A stretch of 64,000 nt of DNA from Rhinopithecus roxellana. Lineage: Eukaryota; Chordata; Mammalia; Primates; Cercopithecidae. The notes beneath the pieces are model-generated. The model was not told the DNA's origin and did no database searches. It was given only the letters and a program-made list of their open reading frames with translations. Location: the NCBI RefSeq assembly GCF_007565055.1, contig NC_044561.1:30149483-30213482 (forward strand), written 5' to 3'. Below are positions 36,276-47,357 of this stretch, piece by piece. The position numbers and the translations under genes are program-made. Each line of letters starts with the position of its first letter. Position 1 is the first letter of the stretch.

Positions 36276-36395
36276 AGGAGTGTAGAAGAAAGACTGGAGG
36301 AGACATTTTTTTAAAAAAAGAGGCAGACAATCTTGACATTATTTTTGGTTGCTCCACCAAGAAAGGAGACTACCTCAGACAAGGACAATGCTTTT

Positions 36396-36602
36396 CCTCC
36401 AGGGCTAATTTTGCTTTCTCCCCTAGGCAATTTTTGGAGACATTCTTAATTGTAATTTTAAGGGGGAGGTGTGCTACTGTCATCTAGTGGGTAGAGGCCA
36501 AGAATACTGCCAACTGCCTTCTAATGCACAGGATATCTCCCCACAGCAAAAAACTATCCAGCCCTAAATGCCCCTGGTACCAAGGGTGAGAAATCCTGAA
36601 CT
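36396..36602 (+). mobile_element. MER5A (hAT-Charlie MITE)
   Basis: TTTTTGGAGACATTCTTAAT, GTGCTACTGTCATCTAGTGG, GTAGAGGCCAAG, AATGCACAGGATATCTCCCC and GTGAGAAATCCTGA follow the MER5A order. Confidence 0.8.
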
Positions 36603-37275
36603 ACACAGAAAGCAGTAATAGGAGTGGATAAATGTAAGACAGATTTGGGAAAGAAAATGGCCAATGCTCAGGGTAGATTGTGTATGTTCAGAGGATTCTA
36701 AATTGTTTGAGTTACACAACTAGATAGGTGGAAATGCAGTTTACTAATAGGAGACAAAAATATTTCTGCCTCACAAGAGAAGAGCAGAAGTTCAATGTCA
36801 TACACATAAAAGTTCAACACCCTTATGAAACCTTTAAGTGGAATGGCAAGAAGTACTTGGATATTTAGGTCTAGAATTAAAAAAGAAAAAGACTATACAG
36901 ACTGGAAAGATAATTTGAATATTTAAACGTCACAGAATATGGATGGTAGTTGAAGCCACGGAAGGGAGGTGTCTCCTCTGTAGAGAGAATGTGTCCAGAG
37001 ATCAATACCAAGTCTTAAGGAATATTATGAAAGAAATTCAACTAATGGTAACAAAGAATTAGTCAAAGTTCGATAGGGGACTAGAACCGTAATCTCATGG
37101 AAGTCTATAGATGAACGTGATTTAAGGTTAAGGACATAGTCGCCTGTGTTGAATATGGTTAAATGTTCACATGAGATCATCTTAAAAACATACATCCCAT
37201 TTGGCAGCATGGAGGCTACTGCTGACCATATCAGAGCAATTCCAGAAGAGTTTTAAACCAGACAGAAACAAGATG
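36603..37275. other. unassigned spacer
   Basis: No gene seen. Confidence 0.4.
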
Positions 37276-37280
37276 GTAAC

Positions 37281-37658
37281 TGTATCAGTCCATTTTCATA
37301 CTGCTATAAATAACTGCCCGAGACTGGGTAATTTAGAAAGGATAGAGGTTGAACTGACTCACAGTTCAGTATGGCTGAGGAGACCTCAGGAAACTTACAA
37401 TCACGAAGGGGAAGCAAGGCCCTTTCTTCACAAAGAGGCAGGAAGGAGAAGTGCTGAGTGAAAGGGGGAAGAGCCCCTTATAAAACCATCAAATCTTGTG
37501 CTAACTCACTCACTATCACAAGAACAGCATGGGGGAACTGCCCCCATGATTCAGTTACCTCCACCTGGTAATTCCCTTGACACACGGGTATTACGGGGAT
37601 TATTGCAATTACAATTCAAAATGAGAATTGGCCAGGGACACAAAGCCTAATCATACCA
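37281..37658 (-). mobile_element. MST/THE1-type solo LTR, minus strand
   Basis: TGTATCAGTCCATTTTCATA at the left, GACTGGGTAATTTAGAAAGG and CCCCCATGATTCAGTTACCT in the body, CATACCA at the right. Flanked by GTAAC (37276-37280) and GTTAC (37659-37663), a one-mismatch 5-bp target duplication. Confidence 0.8.
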
Positions 37659-37663
37659 GTTAC

Positions 37664-38140
37664 TGAAAAGAGAATTAAAAGTGAGGTAGCTGACAAGCTG
37701 ATTGCATGCCTCTTTAGATAATCCTGATATAAAATAAGAAGAGCTATATAATCATAGAGAAAATGGCACTATTTAAAATTTTTGGATTGAAGAAGATTGA
37801 GCATGGTTATAAGGCTGAAAATAAAAGAACCATTAGAATGAAAGAGAATGAAGCAATTGGAAAGAGAAAGAAAAATAATTGAGGAAGGCCCCAAAGGCAA
37901 TTTTGCTTGGGGTATGGATTGAGGACAGATATTGAGCATCGCTTCAAGCACTGAAATTTGTAAGAGATTTTGATTTTTAAAGTGAACATATGGATATAGT
38001 CAAAGTAAGGGAAATTAAACACTTCAAATGAGATGTATTCAAGAATATGTACAAATATGAGATGCATGCTAGAGGGCCATGTTTATGGAAACACAAAGTG
38101 AAGAGAATATACAATTTCTCTTAAGGTTCATGCATTTGCA
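37664..38140. other. unassigned spacer
   Basis: No gene seen. Confidence 0.4.
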
Positions 38141-38221
38141 TCATGTAAAGTGCAAAAGTAGTTACAGTTTCTGCAATTACTTTTAATGTCAAAAATCACA
38201 ATAACTTTTGCACCAGCCTAA
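38141..38221 (+). mobile_element. MADE1 mariner MITE (mir-548-type hairpin)
   Basis: An 80-bp palindromic element. TGCAAAAGTAGTTACAGTTT and AATAACTTTTGCACCAGCCT are inverted copies around CTGCAATTACTTTTAATG. This is the MADE1 consensus pattern, from which the mir-548 family arises. No evidence that this copy is processed. Confidence 0.85.
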
Positions 38222-38581
38222 TGGAAGAAAGAACTGGACTCAGAGCCAGAGACGTGCATTCCAATCCCAAGCTCGCAGCTTTTTGACTACATGACATCGT
38301 ATCCTCAGTTGACAAATTATTATTCTATGATTATAGCTCCTTCAATGGTATGAAGTGTTAGTGTGAAATCCATGACAGCACTTTCAGATCCAAACAGCTT
38401 TATAAAAAGGCAACACGAAGTGATGCAAAGTATTTTGGCAAAATTTCTTAATTCAGTAAATATATAACCATAATATTTGACCTTTCTCAAAATTTATTTA
38501 AATGTGTTTAAATTCTTAGAGAGATGTTTTCTAATTTACTTCATAAAGAAGTGGCTCTTTATATTTAAAACTATTGTGTAA

Positions 38582-38903
38582 AGCCAGGCGCAGTGGCTCA
38601 TGCCTGTAATCCTAGAACTTCGGGAGGATGAGGTGGGGAGCCCAGGCGTTTGAGCTCAAGCATGGGCAACATAGAAAGACCACATCTCTATTACAAATTA
38701 AAAAAAAAAAGCTAGGCCTGGTAGTGCATGCCTGTAGTACCAGTTACTTGGGAGGCTGAGGTGGGAGGATCACTTGAGCTCGGGAACTCCAGGCTGCAGT
38801 TAGCCAAGATCACACCACTGGACTCCAGCCTGGGCCATGGGAGTGAGACCCTGTTTCAAAAATAAATAAATGAATAAATAAATAAATAAATAAATAAATA
38901 AAA
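38582..38903 (+). mobile_element. Alu (AluJ-like), plus strand
   Basis: Begins AGCCAGGCGCAGTGGCTCAT. Internal A-run at about 38700-38710; tail is an (AAAT)n repeat at 38862-38902. Diverged. Confidence 0.9.
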
Positions 38904-39876
38904 CTTGCATTGCCTTGTTACATATATGATGAATTTTAATTTTTGAAAAAATTACAGTGGTACCTACTTTTAGAAGAGTATTTTAAGTTCCAAAAGTAAC
39001 CTATGTAAATTTTTAATTTTTAAAAATTATAGTTATTTTTACCTTTTAAAAAAATTACGTAGAATTTGAGAAATTATAAAATAGCTGAGATTAACAGTGG
39101 CTATGGTAGACTCCTGGACATCCCCTAAATAACACTGGTATGCCTACAGGAATAGAAGAAAACTAATTAAAAGACTTTGATACCACAGTGATTCAGGAAA
39201 ATTGGTATATAGCTGGTTGTGATGGAGAATTTGAGCTAAGAGAAATGCTTGGGTAGTGTGTATGGTTTTTTGCATCTGTAGTATAAAGGAAAGAAGCCAT
39301 AATTAAAATATTACTGCATTGTAAAGTTGTACCCAGACTTCTGGTTAAGCTAACTGATCACCTTTACCAATTATAGTTTATTTGATCCTGCTGCCTTGTG
39401 TAATGAGAAGAGAACAAGTGCACATTCATATACAAGGACTATAAAGATTGTTCAGGAAGTGCCCCTACACACTAAAACCTTAATTTCCATCCTCCATTCA
39501 TCTTCTAAGTGGCAGTCTATCTTAATAGGCCTTGGCTTACTGGTTATGATTAACTTGGGGATATATTAATTTATAAAAGATAGATTTAATATTCATTTCA
39601 CTTTTAATTAGAGGTAACTTTAAAAGCAGAAACATTATTTTCACATGCATACATTTATCTTGAGTGAAAGTAAAATAAAAGTAAATTATTTGATATAAAT
39701 AATATATGAGCACCCATGATGTTCCAGGAATTAGGTCAAAGAAGACTAAGCACCATCACTGACCCCACAAAACTTCTGCATATTGTGTTCTTCTCACATA
39801 TGTAACTTCCCTGCAAGCTGAAATACTACTCACCCTGCATGAGCCATTTCAAGATACATCCCTTGCAATTCCTCCA

Positions 39877-39917
<41 letters not shown>

Positions 39918-41635
39918 AACTAGACTATCAAATACTGAGATCTTTGTTCCTGAAGAGCTAAAGTCTAGTTGAGATGAACACCTGTCTGATAGGAGGAGTT
40001 TGATTTTGGCATTGAGGGATGAGAAGTGTCAACCTAAAAAGAAACTCACACATGCTTTTCAGAACAAATGAGTTTTAATTGGAAAGGGCAGAGAAGTACA
40101 ATCTGGGAACATGCATGCTATGCTGGATGATGGATCATAGGCACATCCAAGGGGTCAGGGCACAGGAGACATTTTTAAATACAAAGAGAGGTCCAGGTAA
40201 GCTGCTTTGAGACAAGGTTCACTGGTCAAAAGCTCATTGCGGGAATTGACATTTGTTATTGGTAAAGACAGCTGTTGCTAGGTAGCTGTCCTGGAATCTA
40301 TTTATCTGGAATACTGCAATTTGAAGAAGTTCTTGTCATAAGCCTTGTTACAGGCCTGTGTGCATGAGGATTTTTTTGTGGCCTCTTTTGACCCCATTTT
40401 GTTAGAGGTTGACATAAATGACTCCATTTGGTATCTCTTTCACAAACGGATTTGGTGTAATGTGAGCAATGCATTTGGTAGAAATTTGTTAGCAAAACCA
40501 TGGACAAAATATTCCCTTGTTGCCAGATAAGCAAATACTATGGGAGATTACAAAAAACAATCATCTATGAAACAGTTTGAAAAGATCAAATTACATAAAT
40601 AGCTTTTTGCTTTCCAGTTTCTAAAAGATGCTTGAAGGCAGAAGTTGGATATGATAATAAGTGGGGAAAAAAGACATTTCTAATTCCAAGATTTTTCTTT
40701 ATACCATTGATGTTTTATAGTGGTAAAGATAATTTTAACTACTTAATATAATGGTAAATTTTATGCTGCTTTGTCTTTCTAAAAGGATGAACAGGAGAAG
40801 CTGAGCAGGGAGTGAAATGAATCACTCTCGAAGGTGTCATATTTCTCACTCCCAACTGAGTTGGCAGAAGGTCGGCACCCTATTAAAATTCAAGTTTCTG
40901 CAAATATATTTTATTGGTAGTCAACTCACTAAAGGCATATCAGTTTTTAACAACTAGTCCCAGTGAAAGTCTGTGTTTGCCAAAGAATCTTCTGCCTCAC
41001 ACTGAAAAAGAATCTAATAACTCCATGGTGGATAAAACACGAGTCGCTTAAAGAGGATAAGCTGAGTGAGAGGGCAAATAGAAGATAATTTGTAACAAAG
41101 CATCTCTAGAGCAACTTTGAATATGAAAAAAATAACCAAAATCAATTAAGAAGCTGTCCCCTCAGCTGGCTATATTTGGGGAATTCATAAAAGGGGTAAG
41201 AATACTCAAGTAGATACATCAGATGAAATGCAAATATTAACACCTTGAAAGTTTTTTTTTTTTTTTCACCTGCATACTCAATTGTCCATGTGATTCAGGG
41301 AGCAGAAATTACAAGCTTCACAAATTGTCTATATAGCGTGGTTCTGCTGACCTTAAAGACAGATACATCCCCCCTGGGATGGCATGGGGTCCATGATTTG
41401 TTTATTACCTGAATGTTACATAACTTCTCGAAACCTCCATGGCCTCACTTCTAAATTGTTTATGACCATTTGTATCTCATAAGATGTTTGCAAAGATTAA
41501 ATCACAGGACACTCTTAAATGTTGTGCATGTAGTTAACGCTTAATAAAGCATATGTAAATAATGGGGGTGGGTGGGTGCTGATGACTGTTAGGAGTACTG
41601 GTAGGAATTTGCAGGCTGAAGCTCAGAATACCCAC
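38904..41635. other. unassigned spacer with (GT)n
   Basis: No gene seen. A (GT)n microsatellite lies at about 39881-39916. The region 40040-40540 could be an old LTR but I cannot assign it. Confidence 0.4.
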
Positions 41636-41704
41636 AGTCAAGCTCAATAAAAGGGTGGGGAGACACTATGTGTATCATGACCACCCCTTTTATTGAGCTT
41701 GACT
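41636..41704. repeat. near-perfect hairpin, 23-24-bp arms
   Basis: AGTCAAGCTCAATAAAAGGG (from 41636) and CCCTTTTATTGAGCTTGACT (to 41704) are reverse complements. The arms extend a few bases further with one extra C on the right arm. The loop is about 22 bases. It is 245 bp upstream of the TATA box of the next gene. Confidence 0.95.
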
Positions 41705-41948
41705 CTTATTTTGGCAGAGAGAGAGACAGACAGATAGACAAAGAGATGGGGGCAGGGGGGAGAGAGAGAGAAACAGAGAGAGAAGCCAATGGGCTTCTAT
41801 AAACCGGAATTAATACACTGCTGTTAATGACAAATGATTATGCTGAGTTATATTTATAACCTAGGTTACTTAGTCATTTGATGAAAACACATTCACAAGA
41901 ATGGGGGGAGGTGTCCCAGATACTGCATCACGCCCAGCAGCTTGAGGG

Positions 41949-41955
41949 TATAAAC
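41949..41955 (+). promoter_or_regulatory. TATA box of the 42-kb KAP13-like gene
   Basis: TATAAAC lies 29 bp before the in-frame ATG at 41978 and 80 bp before the ancestral start position at 42029. With a TATA-to-start distance of about 30 bp, transcription would begin at or near 41978-41985, which could leave that upstream ATG at the very edge of, or outside, the mRNA. Confidence 0.6.
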
Positions 41956-41977
41956 ATCACTGGGCACAGGCAGGGAC

Positions 41978-42547
41978 ATGAGGGCATCTTCTCAGTGCAA
42001 CTCAGCTGAACTCACATCTCCTGTCAACATATCCTACAACTACTGCTCTGGAAACTTCTCCTCCTGCTCCTCTGGGGTCTACCTGCACTACCCAGGCTAC
42101 TTCTGTGGCTCCTTATACCACAGCAACCTGGTCTACAGCACTGACCTCTGCTCTCCTGGCACCTGTCAGCTGGGTTCTTCTCTCTATAAGAGGTTTCAGG
42201 AGATCTGCTGGGATACCCCTAGCTGCCACATGTCCTGTGTGGAGTCCAGCCCCTGCCAGACCTCCTGCTACCGCCCCAGAACCTCCTTGCTCTGCCGTCC
42301 CTGCCAGACAACTTACTCTGAGTCTCTAGGCTTTGGATCCAGCAGCTGCCACTCCCTGGGCTATGGATCGAGGAGCTGCTACTCAGTGGGCTGTGGGTCC
42401 AGTGGCTTCAGATCCCCGCATTATGGAGGCTGTGGCGTCTCTTCCCTGGGCTATGGATCTGGATTCTGCCCCCTAACATATGTTCTCTCTAGGACATTCC
42501 AGTCTTCTTATTACAGACCAACTTGTGGATCTGGCTTCTACCGATAA
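41978..42547 (+). CDS. KAP13-like gene with lost ancestral ATG (KRTAP23-1 position)
   Basis: A KAP13-type hair-matrix gene with a full uninterrupted frame. The family start (ATG then TCCTACAAC) is ATA here at 42029-42031. From that codon the frame reads ISYNYCSGNFSSCSSG, then YSTDLCSPGTCQLGSS, SSPCQTSCYRPRTSLLC, the SLGYGS-type repeats and RPTCGSGFYR: 172 residues, normal KAP13 length. The frame stays open upstream to ATG 41978, which would add 17 residues (MRASSQCNSAELTSPVN) of former 5' leader. The next in-frame ATG falls deep in the protein. It sits about 11.6 kb before KRTAP27-1, where human has KRTAP23-1; the human product, as I recall it, is a 65-aa KAP13-like protein cut short by a frameshift. 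A TATA box and poly(A) signal are present. Whether it is a functional gene with a new start or a young pseudogene is undecided. Confidence 0.7.
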   Translation: MRASSQCNSAELTSPVNISYNYCSGNFSSCSSGVYLHYPGYFCGSLYHSNLVYSTDLCSPGTCQLGSSLYKRFQEICWDTPSCHMSCVESSPCQTSCYRPRTSLLCRPCQTTYSESLGFGSSSCHSLGYGSRSCYSVGCGSSGFRSPHYGGCGVSSLGYGSGFCPLTYVLSRTFQSSYYRPTCGSGFYR

Positions 42548-42780
42548 ACTTGCTAAGGGCTCCAAATCTCCACGCTGCAATTATTTCTCTCAAAGTCCAT
42601 CTCAGCTATTATCTAGATAGAATCTATATTCTACTAACCAGAAGAGATAATTTTTTAAAACCTATTGATATTAAAATAACTTTTCTCATAGAATACTCAT
42701 CTCTTTTTCTTCTGTTTTCTTGTATTTTCCCCTTCCTTCTCTAGTTAAAAATGGATCAAGAGTTGATTTCTTTTTCTTCA

Positions 42781-42786
42781 AATAAA
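42781..42786 (+). terminator. polyadenylation signal of the 42-kb KAP13-like gene
   Basis: AATAAA lies 234 bp after the stop; comparable in placement to the signal of KRTAP13-2. Confidence 0.6.
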
Positions 42787-42799
42787 CTCATTTAATCTG

Positions 42800-43936
42800 G
42801 TATCAGATCACAAATCTTATTGTTAATTTTCTTTATAAGATGTCTATTAGAAATTTGAAATCCCCACTTTTTGTCTAAAAATAAAATACTCACTTTGTAG
42901 AAAAGGAGTAAGTTCCCTGATAGGCAGAGTTTTCTAACAACAGAGAGCTAGTTCCTGGGAATTTCTGCTAAGTAGACTCAGAGATTGGAGAAGAGATTAT
43001 CTCTGCTTTTCTATTCATGGCCATTTAAGCCTAATCAGGACACTTCACTTTGGTTAAACTACTAATGGGTGTAATCTAGGAAGAAAAGATCCAGAGACAG
43101 CAGTGTTGTTTTAGCAAGTACTAGCCTGGCTGTTTTTATGAGAAAATTATCAAAATCCTACCTCTGTAATCTTCCTTCCTAGACATATATAAGCCATAAT
43201 AAAATTCTGAGGTCAGGATTTTAACTGACTTCAGTAGCTAGTGTCATGAAACAAATGGTTTAGGTATGGATGAAATTAAACATGTATGCATTCCACTATA
43301 ATAAGAATATAATATCTAAGAGTTTTTTTTCTTTTTAATGTTGGTGCTTCACTCCCTCCTCCTTTTATTTGGTCCCTATGAAGTCATCTGATGTTATAGT
43401 AGAAGTCACCTGAAAACTGTCTCAGACCTGGCAGTATCATGCATAGGTGACACGGACTGAGAAGTAAGACTTTACCTGTTGATATCCTGGGCTTGTATCT
43501 GGACGTAGAACCAGATAGTCCATTATATTCTTACATTAAGTGGAACACAATCATCTACATTTTCAAATATCTGAGTGGATGTGGGTAGCTCATCGTTCAC
43601 TGCTCTCACAGCTGTTTTCCTTCTCGCTTTTCTTTCTATGGAAATTGAATTTCGTTTGTGCCTCCCTCCTCGTCCACATAGACTCCTGCAAATGAATGTG
43701 GTTATGCCTTAGGCTTTAGGATTGAATTTGGCTACTGTAGAGCACCCCAGTACCTACTGAAAGTGATTGGTTCAGGAATGAGCATGTGATCTGATGTAAG
43801 CCAATGAGAAACAAGGAGCCATGCGGAACAATGCTTCTGGTAAAGTTCTTTCTCTGGGGTTTCTTAAAGGGACCCTCTCTACCTCCAGATTTTGTTATAT
43901 GTGGAATGCTGCATCCATTTTGCATATGGCCTGATT
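42800..43936. other. unassigned spacer
   Basis: No gene seen. The part from about 43730 to 43930, and again after the Alu, may be one old repeat split by it; not named. Confidence 0.4.
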
Positions 43937-44253
43937 TTATTTTATTTTATTTTTTTTCTTGAGACAGGGTCTCCCTCTGTTGCCCAGGCTGGAGTGCAGT
44001 GGCACAATCTCAGCTCACTATAACCTCTGCCTCCTGGGTCCAAGCGATTCTCTCCTGCCTCAGCCTCCTGAGTAGTTGGGATTACAGGTGCATGCCACCA
44101 CGCCCGGCTAGTTTTTGTATTTTTTGTGGAGATGGGATTTTGCCATGTTGGCCAGGCTGTTGACGAACTCCTGACCTCAAGTGATCTGCCTGCCTCAGCC
44201 TCCCAAAGTGCTGAGATTACAGGTGTGAACCACCATGCCCGACCTAACCTGAA
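43937..44253 (-). mobile_element. Alu (AluS/J-like), minus strand
   Basis: A TTTTA-rich tail is followed by GAGACAGGGTCTCCCTCTGT and the inverted Alu body, ending near CACCATGCCCGACCT. Confidence 0.9.
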
Positions 44254-44729
44254 AATTAAATCATCAAATGAAAGAGGCCAGAACCAGGAGAAATGCAGGA
44301 GAACAGAGCCTGGACCATCTCACTTCTGGACACTGGTTTATGTAAGCCAATAACATTTCTTATTGGTTAAGCCATTTTGAATTACAATTTCTGTTACTTG
44401 TAGCTAGCATGTTTTTAAATGAGACACTCATTTAAAATCTTCAACAATCCTCCTTCCCAATGAAGTCCCCTTAATATAATTGTAAAGGCCATTTGCAGCC
44501 CATCTCTGGCTTCCCTCCAGCCCCTTTCTCACCACTCCTTTACCTACCTACACTTCACCAACGTACACTCCATCAATGCTACCCACTCCCATTTCCATGA
44601 ACACATGGTGTAGGACTGAGCTCATATACAGCCTAGGATCTATTACAGGAATATATATATCCTCCCTTCAGAGTTCACAGAAATATCTCTTTTCTCACCC
44701 TGTTTGTTTGGTTGGTTGGTTGCTTTCTT
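44254..44729. other. unassigned spacer
   Basis: No gene seen. Confidence 0.4.
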
Positions 44730-44747
44730 TTTTTTTTTTTTTTTTTA

Positions 44748-45042
44748 GAGACAGGGTCTCACTATGTTGTCCAGGCTGGAGTGCAGCAGTGGCTATTCAC
44801 AGGCATGATCCTACTACGGATCAGCAGTGAGTTTTCCCTTCTCCATTTCCAGTCTGGGCTAGTTTACCCCTCCTTAGGCAATGTAGGGGTCCCCTGCTCC
44901 CAGGAGGTCATCATATTGATGCAGATTTACTGTGGACATCCAATCAGCAGAGCACACTACAACCCAGAACTCCTGGGCTCAAGCAATCCTCGCTCCTCAG
45001 CCTGAGTAGCTGAGACTACAAGCACATGCCACCATGCCTGGC
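44748..45042 (-). pseudogene. full-length 7SL RNA retropseudogene, minus strand
   Basis: The outer parts look Alu-like, but the centre carries the 7SL S domain that Alu lacks. On the plus strand this reads TGGCTATTCACAGGCATGAT, CTACTACGGATCAGCAGTGA, CCCCTCCTTAGGCAATGTAG, GGAGGTCATCATATTGATGC and AGCACACTACAACCCAGAAC. These are reversed 7SL helix landmarks. The 7SL 5' end (minus strand GCCAGGCATGGTGGCATGTG) is at 45042, and a poly(A) tail (plus-strand T-run 44730-44747) follows the 3' end, so it is a processed copy. Many substitutions mark it as non-functional. 7SL is the RNA of the signal recognition particle and the ancestor of Alu. Confidence 0.9.
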
Positions 45043-45101
45043 TTACCCCTTTTAAATAAACTCTATAGTCAGTAAAGTTGATTATTTCCTGAACAATACT
45101 A

Positions 45102-45103
45102 GC

Positions 45104-45137
<34 letters not shown>

Positions 45138-45147
45138 ATATATATGT
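45102..45147. repeat. (AT)n microsatellite
   Basis: Alternating AT run with a short GTTATATATATG ending. Confidence 0.9.
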
Positions 45148-45309
45148 ACCAATTTTTAATATTTAACTAAAAGTATTATTTTTATTCACTACTATTTTTT
45201 ACTTGTTTGTTTACCCTCATTGTACCCTCCATGAACAAAACAGAATCTTGTCTAACAGAATCTTGCCAGCAGTTAATACAGACACACCTCAGAGATATTG
45301 CAGGTTCCA

Positions 45310-46372
45310 GACCACTGCAAAGACTTAAAAGTCAAAATTATTTCTTGATCTGTGGGCTGCAGAATAGCTGTTCTCTTAGCAGGCATGGAAACAACATTAA
45401 TCTGATTGTACATTTCTATCAAAGTTCTTGGGTGACTAGGTGCATAGTCAATGAGCAGTAATATTTTGAAACGAATCTTCCCTTAGCAGTAGGTCTCAAC
45501 CATGGGCTTCAAATATTCAGTAAACCATGCTGTAAACAGTTGTGCTGTCATCCAGGCTTTGTTGGTCCATTTACAGAGCACAGGTGGGTTAGATTTAGCA
45601 TAATACTTAAGGGCCTTGTGATTTTCAGAACGGTAAGTGAGCATTGGCTTGCACTTGTCACCAGCTGCATTAGCCCCTAAAAAAGAGTCAGCCTGTCCTT
45701 TGAAATTTTGGAGCCAGGCATTGACTTCTCCTCTCTAGCTATGAAAGTCCTAGATGATGTTATCTTCCAATAGAATGCTATTTCATCTAAATTGAAAATC
45801 TGCTGTTTTGTGTAGCCACCTTCTTCAATGATCTTGGCTGGATCTTCTGGATAACTTGCAACAGTTTCTCCATCAGCACTTACTGATTTACCTTGCACTT
45901 TTATGTTATAGAGATGGTTTCCTTCCTTAAACCTCATGAATCAGCCTCTGCTAGCTTCTGACTTTTCTTCTAAAGCTTCCTTACCTCTCTCAGTATTCAT
46001 TAAATTGAATAGAGTTAGTGCCTCACCCTGGATTAGGTTTTGGCTTAAGGTAATGTTGTGGCTGGTTTGATCTTCTATCCGGACTGCTGAAACTTTCTCC
46101 ATATCAGCAAGGAGCTTGTTTTGCTTTCTTATCATTTGTGTGTTCATGTAGAGTATTGTTCTTTTCATTAGTATAGGTTAGCACTTTTAATTTCCTTTAA
46201 GGACTTTTCTTTTGTATTCACAAGTTAGCTATTTGGTGCAAGAGGCCTAGCTTTCAGTCTGTCTCAGCTGTCAGCATTGTCTTCCTCACTAAGCTTTTAA
46301 TCATTTTTAGCCTTTGATTTAAAATAAGAGGCATGTGACTCCTCCTTTCACTTGAACACACAGAGGCCATTT
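45310..46372 (-). pseudogene. Tigger1 transposase pseudogene
   Basis: The minus strand encodes broken pieces of a pogo/Tigger transposase. One frame (46168 to 45941) has MEKVSAVRIEDQTSHNITLS, from the CENP-B-like/HTH-adjacent region. Another (45937 to 45677) has EEGGYTKQQIFNLDEIAFYW, which includes the first catalytic Asp of the DDE domain in the FNLDE motif. Frames are interrupted by stops and the C-terminal catalytic part is deleted, so it cannot transpose. Confidence 0.85.
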
Positions 46373-46516
46373 TAGGTTCTTGATTGGACTAATTGTAATA
46401 TTGTTGTGTCTCGGGGAACCAGGAAGCCTGAAGAGAGGGAGAGAGACAGGGGCATGCTGTTTGATGGAACAGTTCTAACACACACGTCATTTGATTTATT
46501 AAGTTTGTTGTCTTAT

Positions 46517-47357
46517 TGGTATGGGAGGCAGGCAGGGAAGTGCTGGGTAGAGAAAGGTGGGTGCCTGGCTATGGCTCCATCCCCAGGCCTGTGCCCACGG
46601 ACCTAGGTGAGGACAGACATTTCTGATTTTTGTGCCCAAATGTTGCATTACCCAAGACCACCTGGCCTGCCACGCCCCCCATCCTGTGCCTATAAAAAAC
46701 CCGAAACCCTAGTGGGCATGCTCACAAGCAGCTGGACATCAAGAGGAACACACCAGCAGAAGAAGACACAAGTGGCTGGACATCAAGAGGAATGCACTGG
46801 TGTAAGAGCACACCGACAGACCCCGGCAGACCTGCAGACCATCAACTGGTGGAACGATGCGAAGTTTGGCCGGGGCAGTTAGAGGAGAGCCTGGTCACTG
46901 AGCGGGCCCAATTCCAGGGTACAACCACCTTCCCACTCCATCTCCCTTCTGGCTCCCCCATATGCTGAGAACCACTTCCATTCAATAAAATTTGCACTCA
47001 ACTCATTCTCCAAGCCCACATGTGCTCTAATTCTTCTGGTATACCAAGGCAACAAACTCTGGGATACAGAAAGCCCCCTGTCTTTGTGATAAGGCAGAGG
47101 GTGTAATTGAGCTGACTAACACAAGCTGCCCACGGACAGCTAAACTGAAAGAACACTGTAACACACGCCCACGGGGGCTACAGCTGTAAACATTCACTCC
47201 TAGACACTGCTGTAGGGTTGGAGCCCCACAACCTGTCCATCTGCCTGTTTCCCCAGAGGTTTGAGCAGGGGATCACCAAAGAAGCAAGCCACAACCCCAC
47301 TGCATGCCTTGCAAGGGAGAACAAAAGAACTTTTCGCATTTCACTTTTCGCATTTCA
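46517..47357 (+). mobile_element. ERV1-type solo LTR inserted in Tigger1, plus strand
   Basis: Starts TGGTATGGG and ends GCATTTCA, with 4-bp target copies TTAT at 46513-46516 and 47358-47361; a 4-bp duplication fits a class I ERV. Promoter TATAAAAAA at about 46691 and polyadenylation signal AATAAAA at about 46985 define U3-R-U5. Contains a direct repeat of GCTGGACATCAAGAGGAA near 46732 and 46773. Homologous to the minus-strand LTR at 855-1591. Family name not certain. Confidence 0.82.

Noticed and set aside
43429..43470. CTGGCAGTATCATGCATAGG, faintly like a U4/U6-type snRNA start
   Set aside because: The match does not continue past about 13 bases.
44576..45005. Open frames read as Alu-derived peptides
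   Set aside because: They cross the 7SL retropseudogene and its T-tract; not coding.
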